Shown piece after piece: positions 19,865-29,184 of a stretch of DNA of 64,000 bases. Positions within the stretch are counted from its first letter, which is position 1. Every line of letters begins with the position of its first letter. The notes under the pieces were generated by a model. That model saw only the letters and a list, made by a program, of their open reading frames with translations. It did no database searches and was not told the DNA's origin. The DNA lies in contig JAJTUP010000117.1 in the NCBI GenBank assembly GCA_021399435.1, positions 90,896-154,895 on the forward strand, written 5' to 3'. This stretch comes from Diaporthe sp. PMI_573. Lineage: Eukaryota; Ascomycota; Sordariomycetes; Diaporthales; Diaporthaceae. The translations under genes were made by a program, and so were the position numbers.

Positions 19865-22615
19865 GCGCAGCTGGTTGGGGCGAGTTGGATTTTGACAGTG
19901 CCTGGCCGCTCTCGGAGACGTGGGTCCAGGCACTGCGAAGGCCCGGTAAGCATGCCGTCGTCTGCTTGGATGGCTATCTGAGCATGGACTTCAGTGAGGA
20001 AGACGAGCTCTATCACAGGAGGTACGTACGGCGCCCCGGCGACTATCGGATCTGAATTGCCGTCCAATGGCGGCGGGGTCTCGAGCCAAGATTGACATTG
20101 GCAGCATAGCGCGGCGGTGCAACATCTCGCCCTCTTTGTCCCGTGGGAGTCGTTCTTGTCCGAGACGTCAGGCGACGTCAATGCCATTTGGGAGAGACAA
20201 AAACAGGCGCTTCCTCGCAGGGTGTCATTCCTTGCAGACAACATCCAATTGCTCCGCCGGTCGGCCGAAGACGCGAAGCGTGATGCGAAACAGTGGGCCG
20301 CCATGTCTGGAGAGACAGACGCCATGGCTGACGCGACCGAGTCGGGTATGGCGGATGATGAGGAGGGGCCAGGAGTAGAATTCCGGTCAGACAATATCGG
20401 CAATGCAGTGCGCCTCATTGACGTTTTCAGAAACGCGGTGGGAAACGACCAGGTCACGACCGGATCCAAAGAAATTTCGACCATGTTCCAGCAGCTGTGC
20501 CGATTCCAGCTAGCGTCCCTCTGCTCAATGGATGATCTGCGTGCCACGATGGTTCTAGAGCAAGGTCCAAGAAGACTGGGCGTCCCAGGAGACCCGTCTT
20601 CGTGGGAAAAGGTCCCGAGACAGGAACAAGTCAGGCCTATCAAGTCGCAGCAAACAAGAGCGTCCAAAAAGAGGGAGAGGATGATCCAAGGAATGCAGAG
20701 TCAGGCTGGTGCCGGTGCGACGGGTCACAGTGCCGCAGTATACAGTGTCCTGAACGGTCTCGGCGAGGACGACGTCTACATCACGGAGGCAGACTCCGAG
20801 GGCCTGGCCCGCGAGACAGGCCCGAGCACGAGCATCCAGTTTGGGCCGGCCACGTCGTTTCTGGAGACTGGTAGGCAGCTTTCTGAGTCCTTCACGCTCA
20901 ACCGAAGACAGAACATCGCTCTGCGGCTCATATGTCGTCAACTGGATCGAGTGCGTCGCGATGAGCAGGGAACTTCCCAGCTCTGTCAATTTGTCGGAGG
21001 CGAAGGGGGCACTGGTAAGTCAGTTGAAATGTGGCAGCAGGTTTGGTTGTACTGTAAAAGCTAGCCACCTAGGTGTTCTTATATACTTGGCAATGGACCT
21101 GGTTGCCTAGACGCCCAGTAGTTGCCTACTAGGCAACTACACGTGATCTTGGATCCAACTAAGTCACGGGTCATCGCAGCCATCGCGGTGTTGTTTGCCA
21201 GCGAAGGAATATCTCATCGGCTACTGGTTACTGCGACGTCTGGCACGGCAGCCGCACAGATCAATGGCATCACTATCCACTCGGCCTGCAAATTCCGTAA
21301 GGATGGCTCTCGCGGAGGCGGAAATAGGGACGTCAGTGGGATTCGCTCTTCAAACTCGGGCGATCTTTTCATCGATGGCCAAGCAAGGATGGACTGGCAG
21401 GAGAAATGGCTCCTGGTCATCGACGAGGTCAGCATGCTTGGTGGGCGGACATTATACATGGTAAACGAGCAGCTCCGCAAGCTTCGGGGGTGCACCGAGG
21501 ACTTTGGTGGCATTCCCATTATTGTCTTCTGCGGGGACTTCCATCAGTTCCGGCCCGTGCAAGACAGGCCCATCCTCCTCCCCAGCGCAGCCTTTCCGTG
21601 GCACGAAGAAAAAGCGTTCAGGACGGAGCAGAGATACCAGCACGACAGGGCCCACGCTCTGTGGAAGAAGTTCACTACCGTAGTGATGCTGAAGGAGCAA
21701 GTCCGCGCGTCCGGGGATCCAGAGCTACGCGGGCTACTGACGCGGATCCGTGAAGGCACCCAAGACCGGGCAGATTTGGATCTCCTCAATCAGAGATGCT
21801 ATCAGGAGGGCAAACGGATTCCATGGGAGTCGGGTATTCCCGTGGTGACGCCGCTGAATAAGAACCGATGGAATCTGAATTTCGAGGCCGTGCTGTCCTT
21901 TCAGAGGCAACACCAGGCTCCGATGCGGGTCTTCCTCTCCGAGCACCAATGGAAATACGGTCAACCTACGGAGGAGGCCCTCATGATGTTGAGCTACGGG
22001 GACGATAGTGAGATACCGGTTCCGGCCATCTTCATGTTCGTCCCCGGCATGGCCGTCGTCGTGAATCAGAACACCCATCAAGGACTCAAGGCTACGAATG
22101 GTGCGGCATATGTTGCCTTAGATGTTATTCTGGACCCAGGCCACCGCATTTCCCCTAACACCATTCTCCATTTTGGACCACCCGCCGGGATCCTGCTGGC
22201 GGCCGAGTCCACGAGAGACTTCCACTTCGTGGGCATGCCAGCTGGTACCGTGCTTCTGGCACCCATCACTACCCAGATAGAGTGCAAGAAGAAGCGGCCA
22301 TGGCAGCAACGCGACGTTGCTCGGAGGGGATTACCCTGCGCCGCCGCGTTCGCATGCACGGATTATAAGGTGCAAAGCCGGACGTTAGACCAGGTGGTGC
22401 TGGAATTGCGGGGAACTCGGATGACAAATATCGATGGGCATACCGTTCCCACTCAGTGCGATCCGTACAGTTTGTACGTGCAGCTGTCTCGGAGCCGGTC
22501 GCTCAACAGTATAACACTTCTGTCGAAAGCACGCGAGAGGGACTTTGTAGGCAATAAAGTGACCGATAACATGATCGCTGCAGAACAGAGATTGGAAACG
22601 CTGAGACAACAGTGA
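19865..22615 (+). pseudogene. Helitron-type PIF1 helicase, 5' truncated and interrupted
   Basis: The reading frame starts abruptly at the hAT-4 edge (WGELDFDSAW, HAVVCLDGYLSMDF). It crosses an 88-nt intron (20022-20109, GTACGT donor, TAG acceptor) to VQHLALFVPWESFL. Helicase motifs follow: GGEGGTGKS (Walker A, 20998-21022), LLVIDEVSMLGG (Walker B, about 21414-21450), IPIIVFCGDFHQFRPV (motif III) and YVQLSRSRSLNSITLL (motif VI, near the end). The Rep nuclease part of a Helitron protein is absent. A 144-bp insertion splits Walker A, giving a stop. The rest of the 497-codon downstream frame is undamaged. A multicopy PIF1-like gene outside a Helitron is the alternative reading. Confidence 0.75.
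21016..21166. mobile_element. Small insertion (137 bp) with 7-bp direct repeats in Walker A
   Basis: TAAGTCA occurs at 21016-21022 and again at 21160-21166. Removing the 144 bp between the two copies restores the helicase reading GGTGKSRVIAAIAV. The insert starts GTTG and ends CAAC and contains an inner inverted repeat (GTTGCCTA/TAGGCAAC, about 21121-21137). It looks like a MITE-like insertion rather than an intron, since no AG acceptor restores the frame. Confidence 0.6.
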
Positions 22616-23971
22616 AAGCGGCAGAGTCCTGGGACTGGGCCGACCCAGATGTGCCGAGCCGACGGTGGACGGGAGGAGCATTTCATTTGTCTTGACAGGG
22701 CCCTAGTATGGAATAGCGCCAAAGAATGGCGGAGTTTTAGCGATCATCACAATTGGAGACAAAGATATGCTACAAATAAAGACAAAACAGTCGCTGTCCC
22801 TGTCCCTGTTCTTTGGTCTTTACTGTATGGAAATCCCCACCCCCCCAAAAAGGGGGTTTTTAATTGGTCCTCAGAGGGCAAACGGAGACCCAGCAGGGGT
22901 TGTTCCTCAGGGGCAAAACCCACGAGTCCGTTCCCGGGGTAGAGCATAAGACCCTTTCGTTCCTCAAGGGCAAGTGGCTCTGGACGGTGACCCCCAGCGC
23001 GGAGTCAAAACATGCCTTAGTAGAGGGAAATTAGTCCGTAGGTGAACGCATTCAGCATAGTGTGTCTCATACATATGAAATCTGCCCCGGAGTGGTCGAC
23101 TTTGTAGTCGACCCATCGTAGGCTTCGAAGAAGACACCCCTCCTCAGGCCCGACCATTGTTCATAGCTCCAAGATGTTGCAGACATAGTCATCCCTGGGT
23201 ATATCTATCCCAACTCAAATGTAGCCACGGCTAGCAAATGGTGCGTTGTTCGCCTCCGTAGGGAATGATTGGGTTTTTTGTTTGGTGAATGGGTATGATA
23301 GCAAGCATTATGAAGCTCCGATGACGGCACCGGTGGAGGGTGTTGGATTATTGCGTCAGAATCCCGTCATCGGCCCCTCTCATTGTAGAACTGCTTGGAG
23401 CTCCGATCTTCCTCCTCTGCCGCCGCTATTTCTAAGTTTTGACAGTTTTTCTGCGAGCCCATCCAGACACCCAACACCGGTATAAGTTACCAAAGACACC
23501 AAAACTCAGTCAGCCCAATTCCAAAGAATTCAAGATAGTTAAGGCAGGTAGGGAAACAACACACATGCCAGCTAGCCAAGCGGGAGATCCGCTCAGTTTG
23601 AGCTCGATTGAGCACACATCGAGCTTCAAGGCATCCCCCCTAGCACGTTGATGGCCAATTTTGAGCCTCTCCTACTTCCTAGTATCCGTGACTGGGCTTC
23701 CTGCAGCCGGAAGTTGTAGGTGCGGCAAATATAAGCATCAGCCAACGGCCGATCCCGTCATCGTAGGAAAATAGGATTCTTTGTGTAAGGTCATGTGAGC
23801 CGATCACTCCCCGACTTAGCCACACAAGAGTCAAGTGCCGCGATGATCCCACTTTCTAAAGGCAATTGCGTCACTTTGTCCTCCGGATGGTACTGTACTG
23901 TAACCGTCAATATTGAAATATAAGGCGGGAAGGTGTGTAAATCAGCTTCCTTTAACTTACTAGCAAGTACA
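22616..23971. other. No supported gene; upstream region of DUF1349 gene
   Basis: Short ORFs have no domain. A C5-A5-G5 hairpin sits near 22845-22860. ATATAAGG near 23919 could serve as TATA box for the gene starting at 23972. Confidence 0.4.
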
Positions 23972-24655
23972 ATGGCGTCTCAATCCTTCATCCTCACCGC
24001 CGGACCCGGATCCGACATCTGGCGCAAGCCGCCGTCTACCAATGTTTTCAACGGTGCATCGCCCCTCCACCCCGCCAACGGATGCCCTGCCGCTGACTTA
24101 GCCCAAGCATCGACATGCCCGCCGGCGCACACGGCCACGGCGCGCGGGCGGCTGTCGTCCTTTCGCTCCGCGCGCCTCTCGTTCGCCTTTCTGTGGAAAG
24201 AGCAGTGCGACCAGGCGGGGCTCCTGCTCACTCTGCGTCCTGCGTCAAGCGGCGCTCATGTTGCTGACGCCAAACCGCCCAAGTGGATCAAGACGGGTGT
24301 CGAGTACTACCACGGCAGCCCGATGCTGAGTACGGTGGCTTGCGATGCGTGGGCGGATTGGAGTGTGACGCCGCTACTGAAAGGGGAAGGAGCAGGGGCC
24401 GGCGGTAAAGAATGGATAACGGTGTCGGTGGTACGGGAGGGGGACAATACGGGGGTGAGTGCGTGGGTGTATCAAGTTGTTCCTGGAGTCGACGGAACGG
24501 AGGCCAAGGTGCCGCTCCGGGAGATCTGTTGGGTCTTTGAGGACCGGCCTGAGGAGTGGGAACTCACGGTGGAGGCTATGGCGGCGAGGCCGACGAAGGG
24601 GACGGAGGAGGCATTGAGCGTAGAGTTTACCGGGTTTGATGTTGTGTGGAAGTAG
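23972..24655 (+). CDS. DUF1349 (concanavalin A-like) family protein, 227 aa
   Basis: Single-exon gene. The frame is open from 23933, but the ATG at 23972 (MASQSFILTAGPGSDIW) gives the start seen in this family. Conserved blocks are FILTAGPGSDIWRKPPSTN at the start, then SARLSFAFLWKEQCDQAGLL, KWIKTGVEYYHGSPMLSTV, and a final WVFEDRPEEWELTVEAMAARP. The family is a short beta-sandwich related to Legume-lectin/concanavalin folds; in yeast it is annotated as 'regulation of enolase protein 1'. The biochemical role is not established. No signal peptide, so probably cytosolic. No stops or frameshifts, which stands out between transposon relics. Confidence 0.85.
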   Translation: MASQSFILTAGPGSDIWRKPPSTNVFNGASPLHPANGCPAADLAQASTCPPAHTATARGRLSSFRSARLSFAFLWKEQCDQAGLLLTLRPASSGAHVADAKPPKWIKTGVEYYHGSPMLSTVACDAWADWSVTPLLKGEGAGAGGKEWITVSVVREGDNTGVSAWVYQVVPGVDGTEAKVPLREICWVFEDRPEEWELTVEAMAARPTKGTEEALSVEFTGFDVVWK

Positions 24656-25812
24656 TTTGTAGCTGTGTCGTAGCCATGTGCAGAATGCCACATCCTGGAG
24701 GCCCCATCTATGTGTCTCATATCCTAGCTCCAATGTCCTGGATCCTCTGCCCTGACTCTGGCATCCTGGTTCCTATGTCCTGACCCAGTGTTCTGTGTCC
24801 TGTGTTCTAGCCTCATATCCCGGCGGGCGGCAATGTGGCGGCTGGTCCCAGCGAACCGCAAGCCACGCACTCACGCAGGCAATCATTTCAAACCCCATGT
24901 GCGGGCTGCGACAGCTGAACGAAATACGGCGCTGGGATAGGGCAGCAAGCTTTCGAAACTTGCCCTCGCCAGCCGAACATGGTCGGCTAGACGGCATGCT
25001 GGAAGCTAGAGGGGTCGACCAAACAACTACTTCTGTACGTCAACATGAGAACTCCAAGGCTAGAATCGATTGTCAAAATGAAAAACCGTTTGCGATCTAA
25101 ATCTGTGGAGTCTAGCCGCCGAGCATCTATGACCGGGTTTTATCCACGGTCAATTGGTAACGGTCACCATGTCACTCAGGAGTTAATGGCAATCATAAGC
25201 GAGTACGGAAGGCTTGCGGGAGGGGTAGAATGAAGAAGGAGGTAACTGTCAGATTGGAGCTCCCAGCTGGGAGCTCCGCGATTGGTCTGTGCTCTGAGCT
25301 ATCAAAAGCACGAAGCAATTTCCCCTACGAAAATGACCAGAACTCAAGCTCCTACATACCGGAATCAGAACACTCAAATTGCTCCATTTTGATCGTTTCA
25401 ACTGACTATATGAGTCATAGCCCATCAGAGCTCGAATCTGACAGTAACATTGTCCTCATATCTTTCGCCATTTATGAGTGTAAGACTGGAGATAGCCTGC
25501 ATTATCAGTGAGGTCAGCTAGCGGACAAACATTAACTTCAGCGCACATTATGTTAGCATAGCCCGTCAGAAGTTTCTGTGTACTTTTAGCTCCAAGCTGG
25601 ACGCATACCTATGAAATGACATGTTGATGGCAGCACGCAGGGCGACTTTGAACGTAGACGCGTCGTCCTCTTTCATTAGATGACCGTCCTTAACGCGAAC
25701 GGCGCAGCTAGCGGTTGAGTGGCTTGTAGGGACGCCGTGTTGGCGTTGCTTCAAACTAAGGGCATGTTGTTCGGTAGGTATAAATCACGGATAGTCCAAG
25801 AGGGAGGGAACA
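24656..25812. other. No supported gene; repeats and a palindrome
   Basis: 24683-24803 is a degenerate array of TCCTGG/ATGTCCTG-like units. A perfect 22-bp palindrome, GGAGCTCCCAG joined to its complement, lies at 25256-25277. ORFs of 60-100 codons here have no recognisable domain. Confidence 0.45.
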
Positions 25813-26208
25813 TTAACGGAAGGTTGTAACTTTGCCAAATGTATCCGCCATGCCCCAGATCCCCGCTCTCAGGCAGCTAAGCTGCACAATCTGAGAATGG
25901 TCCACGAAGAGGTTCACGTCAGCCCCAAACTCCCGGATATACCAGTTGAACACTTTAGGGTCTGCAGCCTCGAACATGACCTTCTCGGGTGGCAGCTCCC
26001 ACAGGATACCGTGAATGACATCCGTCCGCCAACTCTTCACGTTTTCCGTAATACCCTCGCTCTCGATCATGATGCGCTCAACTCCAGCTTCGTGGATAAA
26101 CCGCTTTCCCATATCCACCACCTTAGACGGATCTGACGTGCCGATACTCGCTAGCTCGCCTGCTTCCGTGTCACCGCCAGCACCAAACTGGATGCCAATC
26201 TCTGGTTT
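25813..26208 (-). pseudogene. ComA-type phosphosulfolactate synthase, C-terminal fragment
   Basis: The last 131 codons match the end of the ComA family, (2R)-phospho-3-sulfolactate synthase: GIQFGAGGDTEAGEL, VERIMIESEGITENV, WELPPEKVMFEAADPKVF, EFGADVNLFVDHSQIVQL, GIWGMADTFGK. In archaea and bacteria ComA adds sulfite to phosphoenolpyruvate; the fungal members' substrate is not known to me. The first half of the protein is missing. Instead the frame continues upstream, without a stop, into LINE endonuclease sequence (HWNE then KPEIGIQ). The junction is at about 26206-26212. No initiator or promoter of its own is visible. Confidence 0.75.
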
Positions 26209-27303
26209 TTCATTCCAGTGCTTCTTCTTCTGCTGGCGGATGGCATCATGGTATTGCTTTGCCGCACCCTTTGCTGTCTCCTCCAGACTGGTTACCCTCC
26301 GTCCTCCACGTCGTTCGGCTCGCGCGCGGTTTCTCCAATACGTGTATATACGTCGCAGCTGTGTTAAGTCCGAAGTCCACCATCTTTTGGCGTATGGCGA
26401 TGGCTTGGCCTTGGGTGTCAGCAGATGAATAGCCTCCAAGACTGCTGTCATCAACCTGTCAGTTTTCTGCTGCACTGTGCCCGCTGACGGGGAGCTTAGC
26501 GATCCTGCTATTCTGGCATTGATCTCTTTCCACGGTGCATTCTTGAGGAGCAGCCTTTCTTGGTGTCTCGGTGTAGGGGTTGAGATGTCAAAGACCGTCT
26601 CGATCGTGCGGTGGTCGGACCCGTGTTCTGTTCCGTATAGAGTGCATTTGACGATGGCGTCCCTCAACTCTTCGGATGCCAGAACCAGGTCGATCGTGGT
26701 TTGGTAGTCACCCCCTTGCCACGTCTTGGTCCCCCGCGGGAGAAGGCTGCTGAGGGTGAACTCGTTCATCAGGTCGGTAATCATATCCGCCTCTCCCTGT
26801 CTCTCCATCGCCACGCCGTCTCCTCCCCACAACTGGTCATGTCGATTGAAATCTCCTCCTACCACCACCTCCACCGCTGTGTTCGCCTTTCTCTTCACCT
26901 CCTAAATGGTCTGTCGTAATGTGTCGCACGTGTCTCGCAGCGCCTGGATGTCAAGTCCCGGTACATAGACCGACACCACCAGAAGTATGCGTTCGGGTAA
27001 TCGAATGATGGCCGCCGTCATGTCGGGGGACTGTATTGCTACCTGTTCCACCTCCACATCCTTGTTTATCCAAAGCATGCTCCTGATAGGCCATCTGCCT
27101 TCTCTCCAAATTGAAGGGACCATCTTGGTCCATTTGTGGTGGCTCATCGGTATTGTTAGTAAAGGACCCTTGATTTTTCGCGCCCAGGGTTCCTGGATGG
27201 CCAGCACTGTGGCATTCTCAATATCTTCGTCGTTCATCAGACTTTCAAGCACAACGTCTTGCTTCCTAACGTTTAGCTGAATCATGCGGAAGGTTCTACT
27301 CAT
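26209..27303 (-). pseudogene. LINE ORF2 endonuclease domain, truncated
   Basis: Begins MSRTFRMIQLNVRKQDVV at 27303 and shows the endonuclease/exonuclease/phosphatase fold of LINE ORF2: AIQEPWARK, VVVGGDFNRHDQLWGG, TTIDLVLASEEL, GSDHRTIETVFD. An in-frame TAG at 26899-26901 splits it. In the context CAG to TAG this fits C-to-T at CpA. After the endonuclease a basic linker (AAKQYHDAIRQQKKKHWNE) ends where reverse transcriptase should follow, and the ComA fragment starts instead. Confidence 0.85.
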
Positions 27304-28669
27304 GGCGGGATGGGTAGAGCTTCCGGCAGTTCCTGCTAAACGACTCGTGTGGACCTCCGCAGGGGACACACTTCACGATGGTCTCTGTGCATTCCTTGTG
27401 ACGGTGGCCTTCTTTAGCGCACCTCGCGCAGACTTGGGGCTTGGTACACTGGTAGGCTTTGTGCTTGGTGATCTCCTGGCAGTTGTAGCATTGCGCGGGG
27501 CCTTCGCGTCGTTCGAATGTCCCTGTTTGACCCGACAGCCCTCCTGCATAAAAGTACCCTTCTCTGAGGAAACCTTGTGCGTCTGTCGCTTTGGTGAGGT
27601 GCACCACGATCGATCCATATTCCTTCGACGGTTCGCGGCTGCTGAGCCACTTTACTCTTGCCACCTGAACTTCGTTCTCCTTGCCGAGTTCCTCTGCCGC
27701 TCCCTCCTTATCATTGCCTCTCTCGTCCAGCGCTGCTCTTCGGATGATGCCATCAAATTTGATAGGATACAGGTCGTCACGTAAGAGTCGCGCCCCTCGC
27801 GCTATCTTTCCTTCAACTACTTTCTTGACCGTCTGATGCTCCATTTCGTCCCGGCAGGCGATCCTGATTCGGTGTTGATTCCTGGAGGCGTGCGTAACAG
27901 CCTGGCATCGCCACGTAGGATCGTGTCGCTCTTCGCGTATTCCTTCCTCTACCATCGCCCGGATAGCCCCTGCCGAGAATCTCTCGGTGCCCCCCTGTTC
28001 TACTCTCGAGGTGTAGATTGTGCAGTACAGCGTGCTGGTGATGCTGGATACGGTGGTCTGCCCTGACGAGAGCGTCCTCACGTTGCTCGGCTGACTGGTT
28101 GGAGGGGTGCGCGCGACATCTGCGTATGACGGATTTGGGCTGCTCTGGGCCGAGACTAGTCCTGCGATGCCTTCCGCCATTTGCTGCTTGACGTCGTTCA
28201 ATTCGTCTTTGAGCGCCTGGTAGTCCGTTCGAACTGCTTGAAGTTCGTCCTTGATTTGGCTGATCTCAGCCTGCAGCGCCTTATTGTGTACTTCCTGTCT
28301 CGTCCATGCTTCGTCTTGCTTTTTCCATGCTTCCTCTTGCTTTTCCCATGCTTCTAGCAAAATCTTAAGGATCCCGGTTTGCTCGCTCATCTGCTCCTGA
28401 AGGGTTTTCGATGTCGCGTCTCCGCCATCGTTCGTCTTTGTCTGTGCGCCGTTGGAGGCTGCGGCTTGCGTGGCACCTCCCTTCTGCCCGAGTGCGTCCT
28501 GAACTTCTTCATTCTGTAATTTCTTTGCGGTCGGCTTTCGCGGGCGTCGCTGTGGGCGACCACCACTCTCTTCCACTTCAGGCGCGACCGTGATCGCGTC
28601 TTCAGCTTCCATTCCGGTAATCTGGGACGCGTCGGGGCGTGCGGGGCACGCTAGCGTGGCGTCGCGCAT
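27296..28669 (-). CDS. LINE ORF1 (gag-like), 457 aa
   Basis: Open frame with ATG at 28669. The first ~70 residues are basic and low-complexity. Residues 95-170 form a strongly heptad-like coiled coil (LLEAWEKQEEAWKKQDEAW repeated, then ELQAVRTDYQALKDEL). The C-terminus has three zinc knuckles, as in Tad1-clade ORF1 proteins: CYNCQEITKHKAYQC, CARCAKEGHRHKEC and CVPCGGPHESFSRNC. These proteins bind element RNA and form the ribonucleoprotein. The stop TAG at 27296-27298 overlaps the ORF2 ATG at 27301-27303, suggesting coupled translation. The frame has no stops, so this part of the element is fairly young. Confidence 0.85.
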   Translation of the reverse strand: MRDATLACPARPDASQITGMEAEDAITVAPEVEESGGRPQRRPRKPTAKKLQNEEVQDALGQKGGATQAAASNGAQTKTNDGGDATSKTLQEQMSEQTGILKILLEAWEKQEEAWKKQDEAWTRQEVHNKALQAEISQIKDELQAVRTDYQALKDELNDVKQQMAEGIAGLVSAQSSPNPSYADVARTPPTSQPSNVRTLSSGQTTVSSITSTLYCTIYTSRVEQGGTERFSAGAIRAMVEEGIREERHDPTWRCQAVTHASRNQHRIRIACRDEMEHQTVKKVVEGKIARGARLLRDDLYPIKFDGIIRRAALDERGNDKEGAAEELGKENEVQVARVKWLSSREPSKEYGSIVVHLTKATDAQGFLREGYFYAGGLSGQTGTFERREGPAQCYNCQEITKHKAYQCTKPQVCARCAKEGHRHKECTETIVKCVPCGGPHESFSRNCRKLYPSRHE

Positions 28670-29184
28670 CGCTAAATCCCCACCACTTCAACCCCTCACA
28701 ATGCTTAAATCAACCACAAGTTGAGCAACGAAATAGATGACCAAGCTCCAACAACAATTCGATTCTTTTTTTGATTTCCAAGCCCTCGGCGACTGTCTTG
28801 AATATAGTGCAGTCAAAGGCGAAATGGGTTTCGCTCAAATCTATAGATAACATTTTTAGTAGTGGTGGTGTGGGTCTAGGTCACGTGGCTTGGCAGATCA
28901 CGTTCGTAGTGCCGAAGTACCTCAGGAGAAATCGATAACAGTAATCCATCTAGGACTCAGCCTATCCCAAAAACGCTTAGGTCCCACATTCTCTTCCCTT
29001 CGTTCGTCTCATCGTCCTCACTCTTTCCCTCTACTACTATACACAGCACTGTAGTCATTCGACGATATACTTTCCGAACACTCCATTGCGTCTACGCCCC
29101 CGACCTGATCTCCCCTAAACCACAACCCCCTCTTTTGTCTCGAGCCACGTTATCCACGACGCACTCAGGCACGCCCCCCTCCCA
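28670..29184. other. Intergenic between LINE 5' end and Zn2Cys6 gene
   Basis: Probably holds the LINE 5' leader and the upstream region of the gene at 29185, which is C/T-rich (28980-29170). No gene is seen. Confidence 0.45.

Larger units (their letters stand above)
26209..28669 (-). mobile_element. Tad-type LINE retrotransposon, 3' part missing
   Basis: On the minus strand a gag-like ORF1 is followed, with an ATGAGTAG stop/start overlap, by an ORF2 that begins with an apurinic-type endonuclease. Reverse transcriptase, RNase H and the 3' end are absent. LINE copies usually lose the 5' end through incomplete reverse transcription. Loss of the 3' part here points to a later deletion or recombination that joined the element to the ComA-like sequence. 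Confidence 0.85.

Noticed and set aside
22840..22870. C5-A5-G5 hairpin as Helitron 3' end
   Set aside because: Stem is short and no CTRR terminus follows at the right distance.
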